Source: Streptosporangium sp. NBC_01755
Lineage (GTDB): Bacteria > Actinomycetota > Actinomycetes > Streptosporangiales > Streptosporangiaceae
Assembly (NCBI RefSeq): GCF_035917995.1
Contig: NZ_CP109131.1
Span: forward strand, 2,418,001 to 2,482,000
Direction: 5' to 3'
DNA: 64,000 bases
Part shown: piece by piece, positions 47,066 to 55,383 of the stretch
Layout of the letters: each line of letters begins with the position of its first letter
Position numbering within the stretch: the stretch's first letter is position 1
Made by a program: the position numbers and the translations under genes
Notes under the pieces: generated by a model
What the model was told of the DNA's origin: nothing
The model's database searches: none
Seen by the model: only the letters and a program-made list of their open reading frames with translations

Positions 47066-47593
47066 TCAGGAATTCACGTCGGGGCCCGTGGCCCGGACAC
47101 GGTCGACGTGCCGCAGCGCGTCCCGCAAATCCGCCAGCCAGGTGTCGGTGTGGTCGCCCACCAGACGTACGCACCAGGCGAGCGCGTCACTGCGACTGCG
47201 GGCCACCCCCGCGGCCACGAGGGTGTCGAGCACCTGGCGTTCCGACTGCCTGAGCCTGGTCATGACGGGCACCGACAGTGTGGTGAACATCACCGTCTCG
47301 TCGCCGACGGCGACCCCCCAGGAGACCTTCCTGCGGAATCGGTGCTCGGCCTCCAGTGCGATCTCCACCCGCCGCTCCCTGGTCTCCTCGCGGAAGCGCA
47401 GGATGCCGCCCTCCAGCGCGGCGGAACGTTCCACCTCCGAGACGTCGTCACCGAGCGCAGCAGGCCTGAGCCTGCCGACCACCGAGATCTCCTCACGGTC
47501 CAGCACGATCTCAGGCTCGCCTTCGAACCATTCCTGAGGCAGCCTTCCGGAGAACCAGCCGTGCAGCTTCTCCATCACTTCATCTTTTTCCAT
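47066..47593 (-). CDS. hypothetical protein
   Basis: A 175-aa soluble protein. The C-terminal part (RQSERQVLDTLVAAGVARSR, then SDALAWCVRLVG) looks like a helix pair of ribbon-helix-helix type. The first half is Glu/Arg-rich and beta-like. No known domain is certain. ATG 47593 is preceded by TAAATT within 10 bp, so the message may be leaderless; ATG seven codons later is the alternative. It is upstream of pckG on the same strand, with the operator array between them. Confidence 0.65.
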   Translation of the reverse strand: MEKDEVMEKLHGWFSGRLPQEWFEGEPEIVLDREEISVVGRLRPAALGDDVSEVERSAALEGGILRFREETRERRVEIALEAEHRFRRKVSWGVAVGDETVMFTTLSVPVMTRLRQSERQVLDTLVAAGVARSRSDALAWCVRLVGDHTDTWLADLRDALRHVDRVRATGPDVNS

Positions 47594-47617
47594 GTAATTT
47601 AGATTACAACGTTTTCA

Positions 47618-47761
47618 GTGGCTGTCCACGGGGGGACGGAGGTTCACACAGACGCGAGAATCGGCGGATGGGCCGCGAACCCCTCGGAGAACCTGCCCGA
47701 CCTCCTCGACACCGCCCTCGTCCGGCTCGCCGCCGGCCTTCCGCTCACCGGCACGCCGTAG
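47618..47761 (+). pseudogene. short fragment resembling a TetR C-terminus
   Basis: A 47-codon open stretch ends GGWAANPSENLPDLLDTALV, then RLAAGLPLTGTP, stop. This resembles the last helices of TetR-family regulators. No N-terminal helix-turn-helix is present. The similarity is short and the call is weak. Confidence 0.3.
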
Positions 47762-47766
47762 CGCCA

Positions 47767-49011
47767 TTAACGGACGCGGGCGGCGACCCCCGGGCTGATG
47801 CGCACGGCCCCGGCGAAGTTGCGGGTGGTGACGGGGACGAGCTTGACCACGTCGCCGGTCCTGGGTGCGTGCAGCATCTTGCCGTCACCCCAGTAGATCG
47901 CCACGTGTGAGACGTAGCCGGGGTTGGTGGGGTCGTGCCGCCAGAACAGCAGGTCGCCCGGCTGGGCCTGGGCGAGCGGGATCTGCGGGCCCGAGACGAA
48001 CTGCTGGTGCGTCACCCGGGGCACCTTGATCCCCGCCTGGGCGTACGCCCACTGGACCAGGCCCGAGCAGTCGAAGCTGTCCGGCCCTTCCGCGCCCCAC
48101 ACGTACGGGCGGCCGAGCTTGCCGATCGCGGCGGTGAGCGCGGTCCTGACCTGGGGAGTGGTCATGAAGGAGGCGTCCGGCCAGTTCGTGCTCCGGGGGA
48201 CCGTCAGCACCGGGTTGATCACAGCGACCTGCCCCCCCTTGGGCAGTACGCCCAGGAGTGTGCGGCGCAGCTTCGCAGAGTCGGCCTTCGGGGCGCTCAC
48301 CACGAGCGCGTTGTTCTCCGGGATGCCCAGTGCGCGGGCGGTCGGCCGGGAGACCACCGCGTCGATGGCGCCCATGCCCATCGTGGCGTAGGCGCCGACT
48401 CGCAGATTCCGCCCGGCGGTGGTGAACGTCTTGCCCAGCGGCATGCCCCCGTCGTTGCCCAGGACGAAGGAGACGGCGACCTCCCCCGCCGAGACGTTCC
48501 GCCAGAGCCGGTCGGAGCGCGCTGTCGGCTTGGGAGTGTAGGCGCGGAACGTCGAGGGGTTCACCCCGAGCGTCTGAACCCGCTTACCGTCCAGGGTCAC
48601 CTCCGCGGCGTCGGCGCGCTCCACCGCCTGCACCCCGGAAAGCTGGGCGATCTTGGCCACCACCGCCGAACTGAGCGGCCTGGGCGCGACGACGAACAGA
48701 TTCGGCTTCCGCATCGAGGTGAGCGGCGCCACCGGAGCGGGCGCCTGCGCCATCTGGGTGGGCTTCGCCATCTGGGTCGGCACGGTGGCGACGGACCTGC
48801 GCATGGTGACCCTCTCCGGATCGGCCTCCGGCAGCTGCGTGACGATCATCAGACCGGTGGCCAGCACGCCGACGAGCAGCACGGCGAGGATCGGGACCGC
48901 CTGCCTCATCAGGCGGGCGGTGCGACGGCTGTGGCGGAGACGGGGGCGGTAGGCGAGATCCTTGCGGGCTTCCCGGATCAGGTCGGAGACGCGTGGCCGT
49001 CGATCGAACAC
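47767..49011 (-). CDS. NlpC/P60-family cell-wall hydrolase
   Basis: A 414-aa membrane-anchored protein. One membrane helix (about 38-58) precedes a Pro/Ala/Gln linker, a middle domain (about 90-260) of unknown fold, and a C-terminal NlpC/P60 domain with catalytic Cys315 (DSFDCSGLVQWAY) and His in GYVSHVAIYWG. Such enzymes cut peptide stems of peptidoglycan outside the cell. GTG 49011 (VFDRRPRVSD) follows GGAGGGGGG at 7 nt; the frame is open for 53 more codons without support. Confidence 0.88.
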   Translation of the reverse strand: MFDRRPRVSDLIREARKDLAYRPRLRHSRRTARLMRQAVPILAVLLVGVLATGLMIVTQLPEADPERVTMRRSVATVPTQMAKPTQMAQAPAPVAPLTSMRKPNLFVVAPRPLSSAVVAKIAQLSGVQAVERADAAEVTLDGKRVQTLGVNPSTFRAYTPKPTARSDRLWRNVSAGEVAVSFVLGNDGGMPLGKTFTTAGRNLRVGAYATMGMGAIDAVVSRPTARALGIPENNALVVSAPKADSAKLRRTLLGVLPKGGQVAVINPVLTVPRSTNWPDASFMTTPQVRTALTAAIGKLGRPYVWGAEGPDSFDCSGLVQWAYAQAGIKVPRVTHQQFVSGPQIPLAQAQPGDLLFWRHDPTNPGYVSHVAIYWGDGKMLHAPRTGDVVKLVPVTTRNFAGAVRISPGVAARVR

Positions 49012-49211
49012 GACATATCCCCCCCTCCCCGCCGGGCCGATCCTACGAGGGTGCCGTACACCGCCCAGTGATGCCCGCGAACTCATCGAAAAGCGTCTTA
49101 TCTGCAATGCGGCCGCAAGATTGATGAAACCCTGCCAAATCCTCCAAGACATGGCAATCCGCCGGGACACCCGTCCCGGCGGATCAGCACATCAAACGGA
49201 GTATGGGAAGG

Positions 49212-49712
49212 TCAGTTGCCGATGTACGGCACGGCCTCAAGGATCTCGACGGTGTTGGAACGGCCGTTCGGCATCGTGTAGGTCGCCCTCTCACCGATCT
49301 TCTTGCCGTTGATCGCCGAGCCGAGCGGCGACCTGGGCGAGTAGACGTCGATCGGGGCGCCGCTCTCCTCGCGGGAGGCCAGCAGGAAGGCGACCTCCTC
49401 GTCGTCCCCCTCGAAGCGGACGGTGACCGTCATGCCTGGACCGACCACGCCTTCGGTGCGGGGCGCCTCACCGACCCTGGCGCTGTCCAGGATCTGACGG
49501 AGGTGGAAGATGCGGGCCTCCATCTTGCCCTGCTCGTCCTTGGCGGCGTGGTAGCCGCCGTTCTCCTTCAGGTCGCCCTCTTCGCGGGCCGCCTCGATCT
49601 TCTTGGCGATGTCGACGCGCCCGGGCCCCGAGAGATGCTCGAACTCAGCCTTCAGGCGGTCGTACGCCTCCTGAGTGAGCCAGGTGACGCTCTCGTTGTG
49701 GGAGTCGGCCAC
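49212..49712 (-). CDS. greA: transcription elongation factor GreA
   Basis: A 166-aa protein. The N-terminal coiled coil (about 15-85) has the acidic tip residues in EEGDLKENGGYHAAKDEQ, and the C-terminal FKBP-like domain contains SPRSPLGSAINGKKIGE. It stimulates transcript cleavage by backtracked RNA polymerase. GTG 49712 has GGAG 5-6 nt upstream. The order greA-DUF4307-mca matches M. tuberculosis Rv1080c-Rv1082. Confidence 0.97.
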   Translation of the reverse strand: MADSHNESVTWLTQEAYDRLKAEFEHLSGPGRVDIAKKIEAAREEGDLKENGGYHAAKDEQGKMEARIFHLRQILDSARVGEAPRTEGVVGPGMTVTVRFEGDDEEVAFLLASREESGAPIDVYSPRSPLGSAINGKKIGERATYTMPNGRSNTVEILEAVPYIGN

Positions 49713-49818
49713 GGGTTCTCCTTGCTTCCTCTAGGGGGCTTCGTGCTTGGGGATTGCGGACGGTCGAATCTCGACAGGCTAACAAGTTAAGCCTACGTCT
49801 GCCTCCTCAAATGTCTCA

Positions 49819-50247
49819 CTATACGAGATAGCAGTACTGGACATGAACGGAAGTGGCCTGAGCACTGGTCTCTAGCCGTTCGGTAAGCCGAACATACCCC
49901 TCACCAGCCGGGACATTGACCTCCTTGCTGCCGACCTCGACGTGGCCGACATCGGTGGCCCGCAGGCGGCAGAGCGCCGCGCGATCGGAAGGTTTGACGA
50001 CCTCGAACACGATCTGCGCAGAATCGCCGCGGCCGGCATCGAACGCGATGACCTGGTCGATGACTTCCGTGTTGCCCTTGGACGCCCACATCACATAGCC
50101 CCAACCCCCCGCGCACACGGCGCAGAGGATCGCGATCACGACGTGCACGACGAAGCGCCCCCTGCGCTCCGGACGGTCGGGAAAGTCGTCCGGGGTGCCG
50201 AGGACCGGACCGTTCTGACGGCCCTTCTCGGCCTCGCTGGTGGCCAT
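49819..50247 (-). CDS. DUF4307 membrane protein
   Basis: A 142-aa protein with one membrane helix (about 32-55, FVVHVVIAILCAVCAGGWGY) and a small outer domain with two cysteines (ALCRL and QYCYLV) that could pair. It is the usual companion between greA and mca in actinobacteria. The function is unknown. ATG 50247 has GGGAG upstream. The much longer frame above it is a shadow of mca. Confidence 0.88.
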   Translation of the reverse strand: MATSEAEKGRQNGPVLGTPDDFPDRPERRGRFVVHVVIAILCAVCAGGWGYVMWASKGNTEVIDQVIAFDAGRGDSAQIVFEVVKPSDRAALCRLRATDVGHVEVGSKEVNVPAGEGYVRLTERLETSAQATSVHVQYCYLV

Positions 50248-50475
50248 GACGGAATCTCCCTGCACTACCTCGGTGTTATCCGAGACAATTGTCCCCTGCG
50301 GGGGCCTCGCCCTCGCGACCGCCCAAGAGAAACTAACCTCTTTACAGAGTGACGTAAGCCGAGGGCGCGCGGGGCACCGCGTCGAGCGGAGCGGGGTATA
50401 CGGCCAGGTTAGGCCCTCCGTGAGGCAACCGACGACGATCCGAAGCGTGACCGACACAGAGGAGACACCGAGCCC

Positions 50476-51360
50476 GTGAGTGCACCACTCAGGCTGATGG
50501 CCGTCCACGCGCATCCCGACGACGAGTCGAGCAAAGGCGCCGCCACCATGGCGCGCTACGTGGCCGAGGGCGTGGACGTGCTGGTCTGTACGCTCACCGG
50601 GGGCGAGCGCGGGTCGATCCTGAACCCCAAGATGGAGCGTCCGGAGATCCTGGAGAACATCGGCGAGGTGCGGCGCCTGGAGATGGAGCGCGCCCGCGAG
50701 ATCCTCGGCGTGCGGCAGCGCTTCATGGGGTTCATCGACTCCGGCCTGCCCGATGACGAGAGCGAGCCGCTGCCCGAGGGCTGCTTCGCCCTGCAGCCCC
50801 TGGAAATCGCCTCGGCCGCACTGGTGGCGGCCGTCCGCGAGTTCAGGCCGCATGTCATCCTCACCTACGACGACGACGGCGGCTATCCGCACCCCGACCA
50901 CATCATGACCAACCGGGTCTCGGTGGAGGCGTTCGATGCGGCGGGCGACCCCGACCGCTACCCCGGCACCGGCGAGCCCTGGCAGCCCCTGAAGCTCTAC
51001 TACCACATGGGTTTCACCAAGGACCGGTTCGAGGCGCTGCACGAGGCGATGAACTCCCGCGGCATGGGCTCCCCCTACGCCGACTGGATCTCCCGCTGGG
51101 AGGACCGCCCGCAGAAGTGGCCGGTGACCACCCGTGTCCCCTGTGGCGACTACTTCGAGATCCGCGACGAGGCGCTGCTCGCGCACGCCACGCAGGTAGA
51201 CCCGGACGGCTTCTGGTTCGTCTGCCCGCGCGACCTGCAGTGTGAGATCTGGCCTACCGAGGACTACCACCTGGCCCGCGCGCTCGTGGACGTCGAGCTT
51301 CCCGAGAACGACCTGTTCACGGGCATCCACGCGGACGCGGTCTCGCACGCCTGCCACTGA
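50476..51360 (+). CDS. mca: mycothiol S-conjugate amidase
   Basis: A 294-aa zinc hydrolase of the LmbE/MshB family. Metal ligands are in AHPDDE (12-17) and HPDH (about residue 140). It cuts mycothiol-toxin conjugates to release mercapturic acids and is the detoxification arm of mycothiol metabolism, found only in actinobacteria. The GTG start at 50476 opens the conserved N-terminus. It is divergent from DUF4307. Confidence 0.95.
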   Translation: MSAPLRLMAVHAHPDDESSKGAATMARYVAEGVDVLVCTLTGGERGSILNPKMERPEILENIGEVRRLEMERAREILGVRQRFMGFIDSGLPDDESEPLPEGCFALQPLEIASAALVAAVREFRPHVILTYDDDGGYPHPDHIMTNRVSVEAFDAAGDPDRYPGTGEPWQPLKLYYHMGFTKDRFEALHEAMNSRGMGSPYADWISRWEDRPQKWPVTTRVPCGDYFEIRDEALLAHATQVDPDGFWFVCPRDLQCEIWPTEDYHLARALVDVELPENDLFTGIHADAVSHACH

Positions 51361-51394
51361 CGCGACCATGGGGTGGCGGTGGCAGACTTGACGT

Positions 51395-51595
51395 GTGATT
51401 ACACCTAACGTCCTCGATGAGTCCGTCGTCAATCCTGGCCTCGTGGGCTTCCTCGTCGTGGCGGCGATGGGGTTCGCCCTCTACATGCTCGTCAAGTCGA
51501 TGAGGAAGCAGATCTCCCGGATCGAGGTCCCCTCCGAGGCCGAGCTGAGGAAGCAGAGGAAGCAGGAGACCACCACGACACCGACCGTCCCCTAG
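51395..51595 (+). CDS. small membrane protein downstream of mca
   Basis: A 66-aa protein with one helix (about 13-34, NPGLVGFLVVAAMGFALYML) and a Lys/Arg/Glu tail ending in Thr/Pro. It starts GTG 51395, 35 bp after mca, so is probably cotranscribed. M. tuberculosis has a comparable small gene (Rv1083) in the same place. Function unknown. Confidence 0.75.
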   Translation: MITPNVLDESVVNPGLVGFLVVAAMGFALYMLVKSMRKQISRIEVPSEAELRKQRKQETTTTPTVP

Positions 51596-51896
51596 CCCGA
51601 CTCCGCGCACGTCCCCGGCCGCCGGGGGCGATCAGGGAGCGAGCGGGGGCGACAACCCGCATCGCCGGATCCGTGACCCCGACCGGCGAGGGTATGACGC
51701 GCGCGAAAACCCGCCCGGCAGGGCCGACACTCCGAGGACGATCATGGCCGACGACATCGACGAGGACGCCTGACCTCGGGGACCGCACGGCGAACATCCG
51801 GTTCCCCGGACCTGGCCGACAACCGTCCCCGTGACCCCTCCGCGCGCCCCTGCCGTCAGCCGCCGAGGGCGCCCGGATGACCCGGCCACGCCGCCC
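51596..51896. terminator. 301-bp gap with a GC hairpin near its left end
   Basis: CCCCGG (51613-51618) pairs with CCGGGG (51622-51627) around 3 nt, 18 bp after the small membrane gene. No U-tract follows. I see no gene in the remaining bases. Confidence 0.45.
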
Positions 51897-53057
51897 TCAG
51901 TCTCCCAGGGCGTCCGTCGAGGACCAGGCTCGCTCCAGCGCCTTGGGCAGGCCCCATCGGCCCAGCGGAGTGAGCACCTCGGTCCTGTCGACGATCCCGA
52001 GACACGCCCAGAGCGGGGTGACCGAGCTGAAGAGCGTCTCGGCCGCTTCCAGGTCCTCCGGCTCGTCCATGTCGACGTCGATGTCCTCCGACTCCGCGAT
52101 GAGCCGGGCGATCCGCTCGGGCGAGGCGAGCACCCCGGGGCCGCGCCTGGCCAGGGCCGCGACCACGGCCAGCCAGTCGGCGTGGTGGATCGCGCACAGG
52201 GCGGCCAGCACCGAGTCCTCGTGGCTGAGCTCCCCGTCCAGGTCGGAGAAGACCTCCAGCCGGTCCTCCTCCTCCGGCAGGTCGGAGATCGGCCCCGCGA
52301 TACCCGCCGTGACGGTCAGCCAGAGTTCCTCGTCGTCGGCCGGCAGCGGCCCCCCCTCGTACCCGGCGCAGGCCCGAAGCACGTTTCCCGGATAGCCGGG
52401 CCGGCCAAGCACCTCGCGCAGCCGAGCGGCCGCGGCCCGCAGCTCCCTGACAGGCCGCTCGGGGGCGGGCAGCTCGGCCAGGATGCGGCGCAGCTCGCCC
52501 AGGGCGAACGCCTCCTCCTCGTCCCAGGCGGCGAACATCTCCTCGTCCTGCTCGTCGGAGACCGCGGTTCCCGGGACTCGCCCGTCGGGCAGCGGACCGG
52601 TGAGCCAGCGCTCCTGGAAGTCCGCGTAGACCTCCCTGGCCTGCTCGTCGCCCCGCGCGAGCGCGTCCGGGTCGATCTCCCCCGCGGCGACCCGCTCCTC
52701 CAGGTAGGCGACCAGCCTGTCGAACATCTCCTCGCCGACCGGTCCCCGCTCGTCCTCCTCAGGCCAGACGAAGAAACTGCGGGTGAGCAGGAGCGGCTCG
52801 GTGCCCGTGGACTCCATCCAGCGCTGCACGTCCCCCACGGTCGCGCCGCCGGACTCGATCGCGCTGAGGGTCGCCTTCGCGGAGTCCCAGAAGGGCACCG
52901 ACAGCGGGTTGCCCGCCGCCAGCAGCGCCCGCCTCAGGTCGGGCAGCGCCACCAGAGCCACCCCGGACGGCACGGCGAGCAGCGCACGGGCAACATCACG
53001 CCGGGTCAGCTCGGAAGCCGCCCTTCCGGCGTGCACACAGACGAAGTCGAGATCCAC
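51897..53057 (-). CDS. hypothetical protein, acidic
   Basis: A 386-aa soluble, strongly acidic protein (many Asp/Glu runs such as PEEDERGPVGEEMFD), with no signal peptide, membrane helix or motif that I recognise. It looks all-helical with alternating Leu-rich segments. GTG 53057 (VDLDFVCVHAG) is the likely start; the frame is open 82 codons further through a tandem duplication and is not supported there. Function unknown. Confidence 0.7.
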   Translation of the reverse strand: MDLDFVCVHAGRAASELTRRDVARALLAVPSGVALVALPDLRRALLAAGNPLSVPFWDSAKATLSAIESGGATVGDVQRWMESTGTEPLLLTRSFFVWPEEDERGPVGEEMFDRLVAYLEERVAAGEIDPDALARGDEQAREVYADFQERWLTGPLPDGRVPGTAVSDEQDEEMFAAWDEEEAFALGELRRILAELPAPERPVRELRAAAARLREVLGRPGYPGNVLRACAGYEGGPLPADDEELWLTVTAGIAGPISDLPEEEDRLEVFSDLDGELSHEDSVLAALCAIHHADWLAVVAALARRGPGVLASPERIARLIAESEDIDVDMDEPEDLEAAETLFSSVTPLWACLGIVDRTEVLTPLGRWGLPKALERAWSSTDALGD

Positions 53058-53083
53058 GCCCAGTGAGCCTACGCCCGAAGCGC

Positions 53084-53205
53084 GGTGAACACACCTTCCC
53101 CTGCGGGTGGCCCTGTCCCGAGGTCTCTCACCACCGCCGGTCGGCCTTCCGGCGAGACACGGTGAACACACCTTCCCTTGCGGGTGGCCCTGTCCCGAGA
53201 TCTCT
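53084..53205. repeat. 77-bp-spaced direct duplication
   Basis: About 45 bp starting GGTGAACACACCTTCCCCTG at 53084 recur at 53161 with two or three changes. It fills the divergent promoter region between the acidic hypothetical gene and the YyaL gene, so each copy may carry the same promoter or operator element. Confidence 0.75.
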
Positions 53206-53320
53206 CCCCGCCACGGCGAGATCCGCCGGACAGGGCCTAGTGTGAGAAAAACCGTGACGCGCCGAGTTCCGCGCACCTCGCGAGGAGAACGTACGCACCA
53301 CATACGCAGAAAGGGTCTTT

Positions 53321-55321
53321 ATGAACCGCTTGAAGGACGCGACGAGCCCCTATCTGTTGCAGCACGCGGACAACCCCGTCGACTGGTTCGCCTGGGGGGA
53401 CGAGGCCTTTGCCGAGGCGGAGCGGCGGGACGTGCCGCTGCTGATCAGCATCGGCTACTCGGCGTGCCACTGGTGCCACGTGATGGCCCACGAGTCGTTC
53501 GAGGACCCCGGCACGGCCGCGCTGATGAACGAGCGCTTCGTCAACGTGAAGGTCGACCGCGAGGAGCGCCCGGATGTCGACGCGGTCTACATGACGGCCA
53601 CCCAGGCCATGACAGGCCAGGGCGGGTGGCCGATGACCGTCTTCGCCACCCCGCAGGGCCACCCCTTCTACACCGGCACCTACTTCCCCAGGCAGCAGTT
53701 CCAGCGGCTGCTGGCCGGTGTGTCGAACGCCTGGACCGGCGACCGGGAGGCGGTGCTGGAGCAGAGCTCGAAGATCGTGGAGGCGCTGAACGAGCGGTCG
53801 GCGATGCCGGCCGGGCCACTGCCCACGCCGAGCACGCTCACGCGGGCCGTGCAGAGCCTGGCCGAATCCTTCGATTCGGCCCGCGGCGGCTTCGGCGGAG
53901 CGCCCAAGTTCCCGCCGTCGATGGTCCTGGAGTTCCTGCTGAGGTACGGCGCGGCCGCGGGCGGGGAGGATGCGCGGACGACCGCGAACGCGGCGATGTC
54001 CATGGCCGACCGGACGCTGGAGGCCATGGCCCGGGGCGGCATCTACGACCGGCTCGGCGGCGGCTTCGCCCGCTACAGCGTGGACGCCGACTGGGTGGTG
54101 CCGCACTTCGAGAAGATGCTCTACGACAACGCCCTGCTCCTGCGGATCTACACGCACTGGTGGCGCTCAAGCGGCTCCGTCCTAGGCAGGAGGGTGGCAC
54201 TGGAGACCGCCGACTGGCTGCTGGCCGAGATGCGCACCCCCGAGGGGGGCTTCGCCTCCGCCCTGGACGCCGACAGCGAGGGTGTGGAGGGCAAGTTCTA
54301 CGTCTGGACCCCCGAAGAGCTCCGCGAGGTCCTCGGCGAGGAGGACGGCGCCTGGGCGATCGACCTGTTCGAGGTGACGGGGACGTTCGAGCACGGCGCC
54401 TCGGTGCTCCAGCTCCTCGCCGACCCTGACGATCCCGAGCGGTTCGCCCGGGTGCGCTCCGCGCTGCTGGCCGCGCGGGCCCGCCGGGTACGGCCCGGGC
54501 GCGACGACAAGGTGGTGGCCGCCTGGAACGGCCTGGCCATCGCCGCCCTCGCCGAGACCGGCGCCCTGTTCGACAGGCCGGATCTCGTCGAGGCGGCACG
54601 CGAGGCGGCCTCGCTGATCGACGGACTCCATCTTGACGGCGACCGGCTGCTGCGCACGTCCAGGGACGGCCGCGCGGGCACCAACGCGGGGGTCCTGGAG
54701 GACTACGCCGACCTCGCGGAGGGCCTGCTGACCCTTTTCGGGGTGACCGGGGAGGTCCGCTGGTTCCGGCGGGCCGAGTCGCTGCTGGAGGCCGTCCTGG
54801 AGCGCTTCCCCGACGGCTCCGGCGGGTTCTACGACACCGCCGACGACGCCGAGCGGCTCTTCCAGCGCCCGCAGGACCCGACGGACAACGCCACTCCCTC
54901 CGGCCAGTTCGCCGCTGCGGGGGCACTGCTGTCGTACGCGGCGCTGACCGGCTCGTCCCGGCACAGGGTCGCGGCCGAGGCGGCCCTGGGCACGGTCACC
55001 GTCCTGGCCGACAAGCACGCCCGGTTCGCCGGGTGGGGCCTGGCGGTGGCACAGGCCGCGGTGGCCGGCCCGATCGAGGTCGCGGTCGTGGGGCCGGCCG
55101 GCGATCCGGCGACGGCGGCCCTGCACAGGGCTGCTCTGATGTCGCCCCTGCCCGGCCTGGTCCTGGCGCTCGGAGAGCCCGATTCCGGCGAGGTTCCGCT
55201 CCTGGCCGGCCGGGGCCTGGTGGGGGGCGGGCCCGCGGCCTACGTGTGCCGCGGCTTCACCTGCCAGATGCCCGTCACCACCCCCATGGCCCTGCGAGCC
55301 GAGCTGGCGAGCGAGGCGTAG
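53321..55321 (+). CDS. YyaL/DUF255 thioredoxin-domain protein
   Basis: A 666-aa protein. The N-terminal thioredoxin-like domain has the redox motif ACHWCHVM (Cys49 and Cys52), then an (alpha/alpha)6 barrel-like region (about 180-560) as in cellobiose epimerase-type folds, with [15 protein letters not shown] and [14 protein letters not shown]. The family (bacterial YyaL, human SPATA20) is conserved, but its reaction is not settled. ATG 53321 has AAAGGG 6-7 nt upstream. Confidence 0.9.
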   Translation: MNRLKDATSPYLLQHADNPVDWFAWGDEAFAEAERRDVPLLISIGYSACHWCHVMAHESFEDPGTAALMNERFVNVKVDREERPDVDAVYMTATQAMTGQGGWPMTVFATPQGHPFYTGTYFPRQQFQRLLAGVSNAWTGDREAVLEQSSKIVEALNERSAMPAGPLPTPSTLTRAVQSLAESFDSARGGFGGAPKFPPSMVLEFLLRYGAAAGGEDARTTANAAMSMADRTLEAMARGGIYDRLGGGFARYSVDADWVVPHFEKMLYDNALLLRIYTHWWRSSGSVLGRRVALETADWLLAEMRTPEGGFASALDADSEGVEGKFYVWTPEELREVLGEEDGAWAIDLFEVTGTFEHGASVLQLLADPDDPERFARVRSALLAARARRVRPGRDDKVVAAWNGLAIAALAETGALFDRPDLVEAAREAASLIDGLHLDGDRLLRTSRDGRAGTNAGVLEDYADLAEGLLTLFGVTGEVRWFRRAESLLEAVLERFPDGSGGFYDTADDAERLFQRPQDPTDNATPSGQFAAAGALLSYAALTGSSRHRVAAEAALGTVTVLADKHARFAGWGLAVAQAAVAGPIEVAVVGPAGDPATAALHRAALMSPLPGLVLALGEPDSGEVPLLAGRGLVGGGPAAYVCRGFTCQMPVTTPMALRAELASEA

Positions 55322-55324
55322 GGG

Positions 55325-55381
55325 GCGCAGGAGGCGGGGCGCAGGAGGCGGGGCGCAGGAGGCGGGGCGCAGGAGGCGTAG
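55325..55381. repeat. 15-bp tandem repeat between convergent genes
   Basis: GCGCAGGAGGCGGGG occurs at 55325, 55340 and 55355, with a 12-bp partial copy at 55370. It directly follows the YyaL stop and ends 2 bp before the PBP stop. It contains no gene. Confidence 0.85.
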
Positions 55382-55383
55382 GG

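Noticed and set aside
50248..51432. Long minus-strand extension of the DUF4307 frame across mca
   Set aside because: It is antisense to mca, and ATG 50247 with GGGAG upstream gives the usual 142-aa product.
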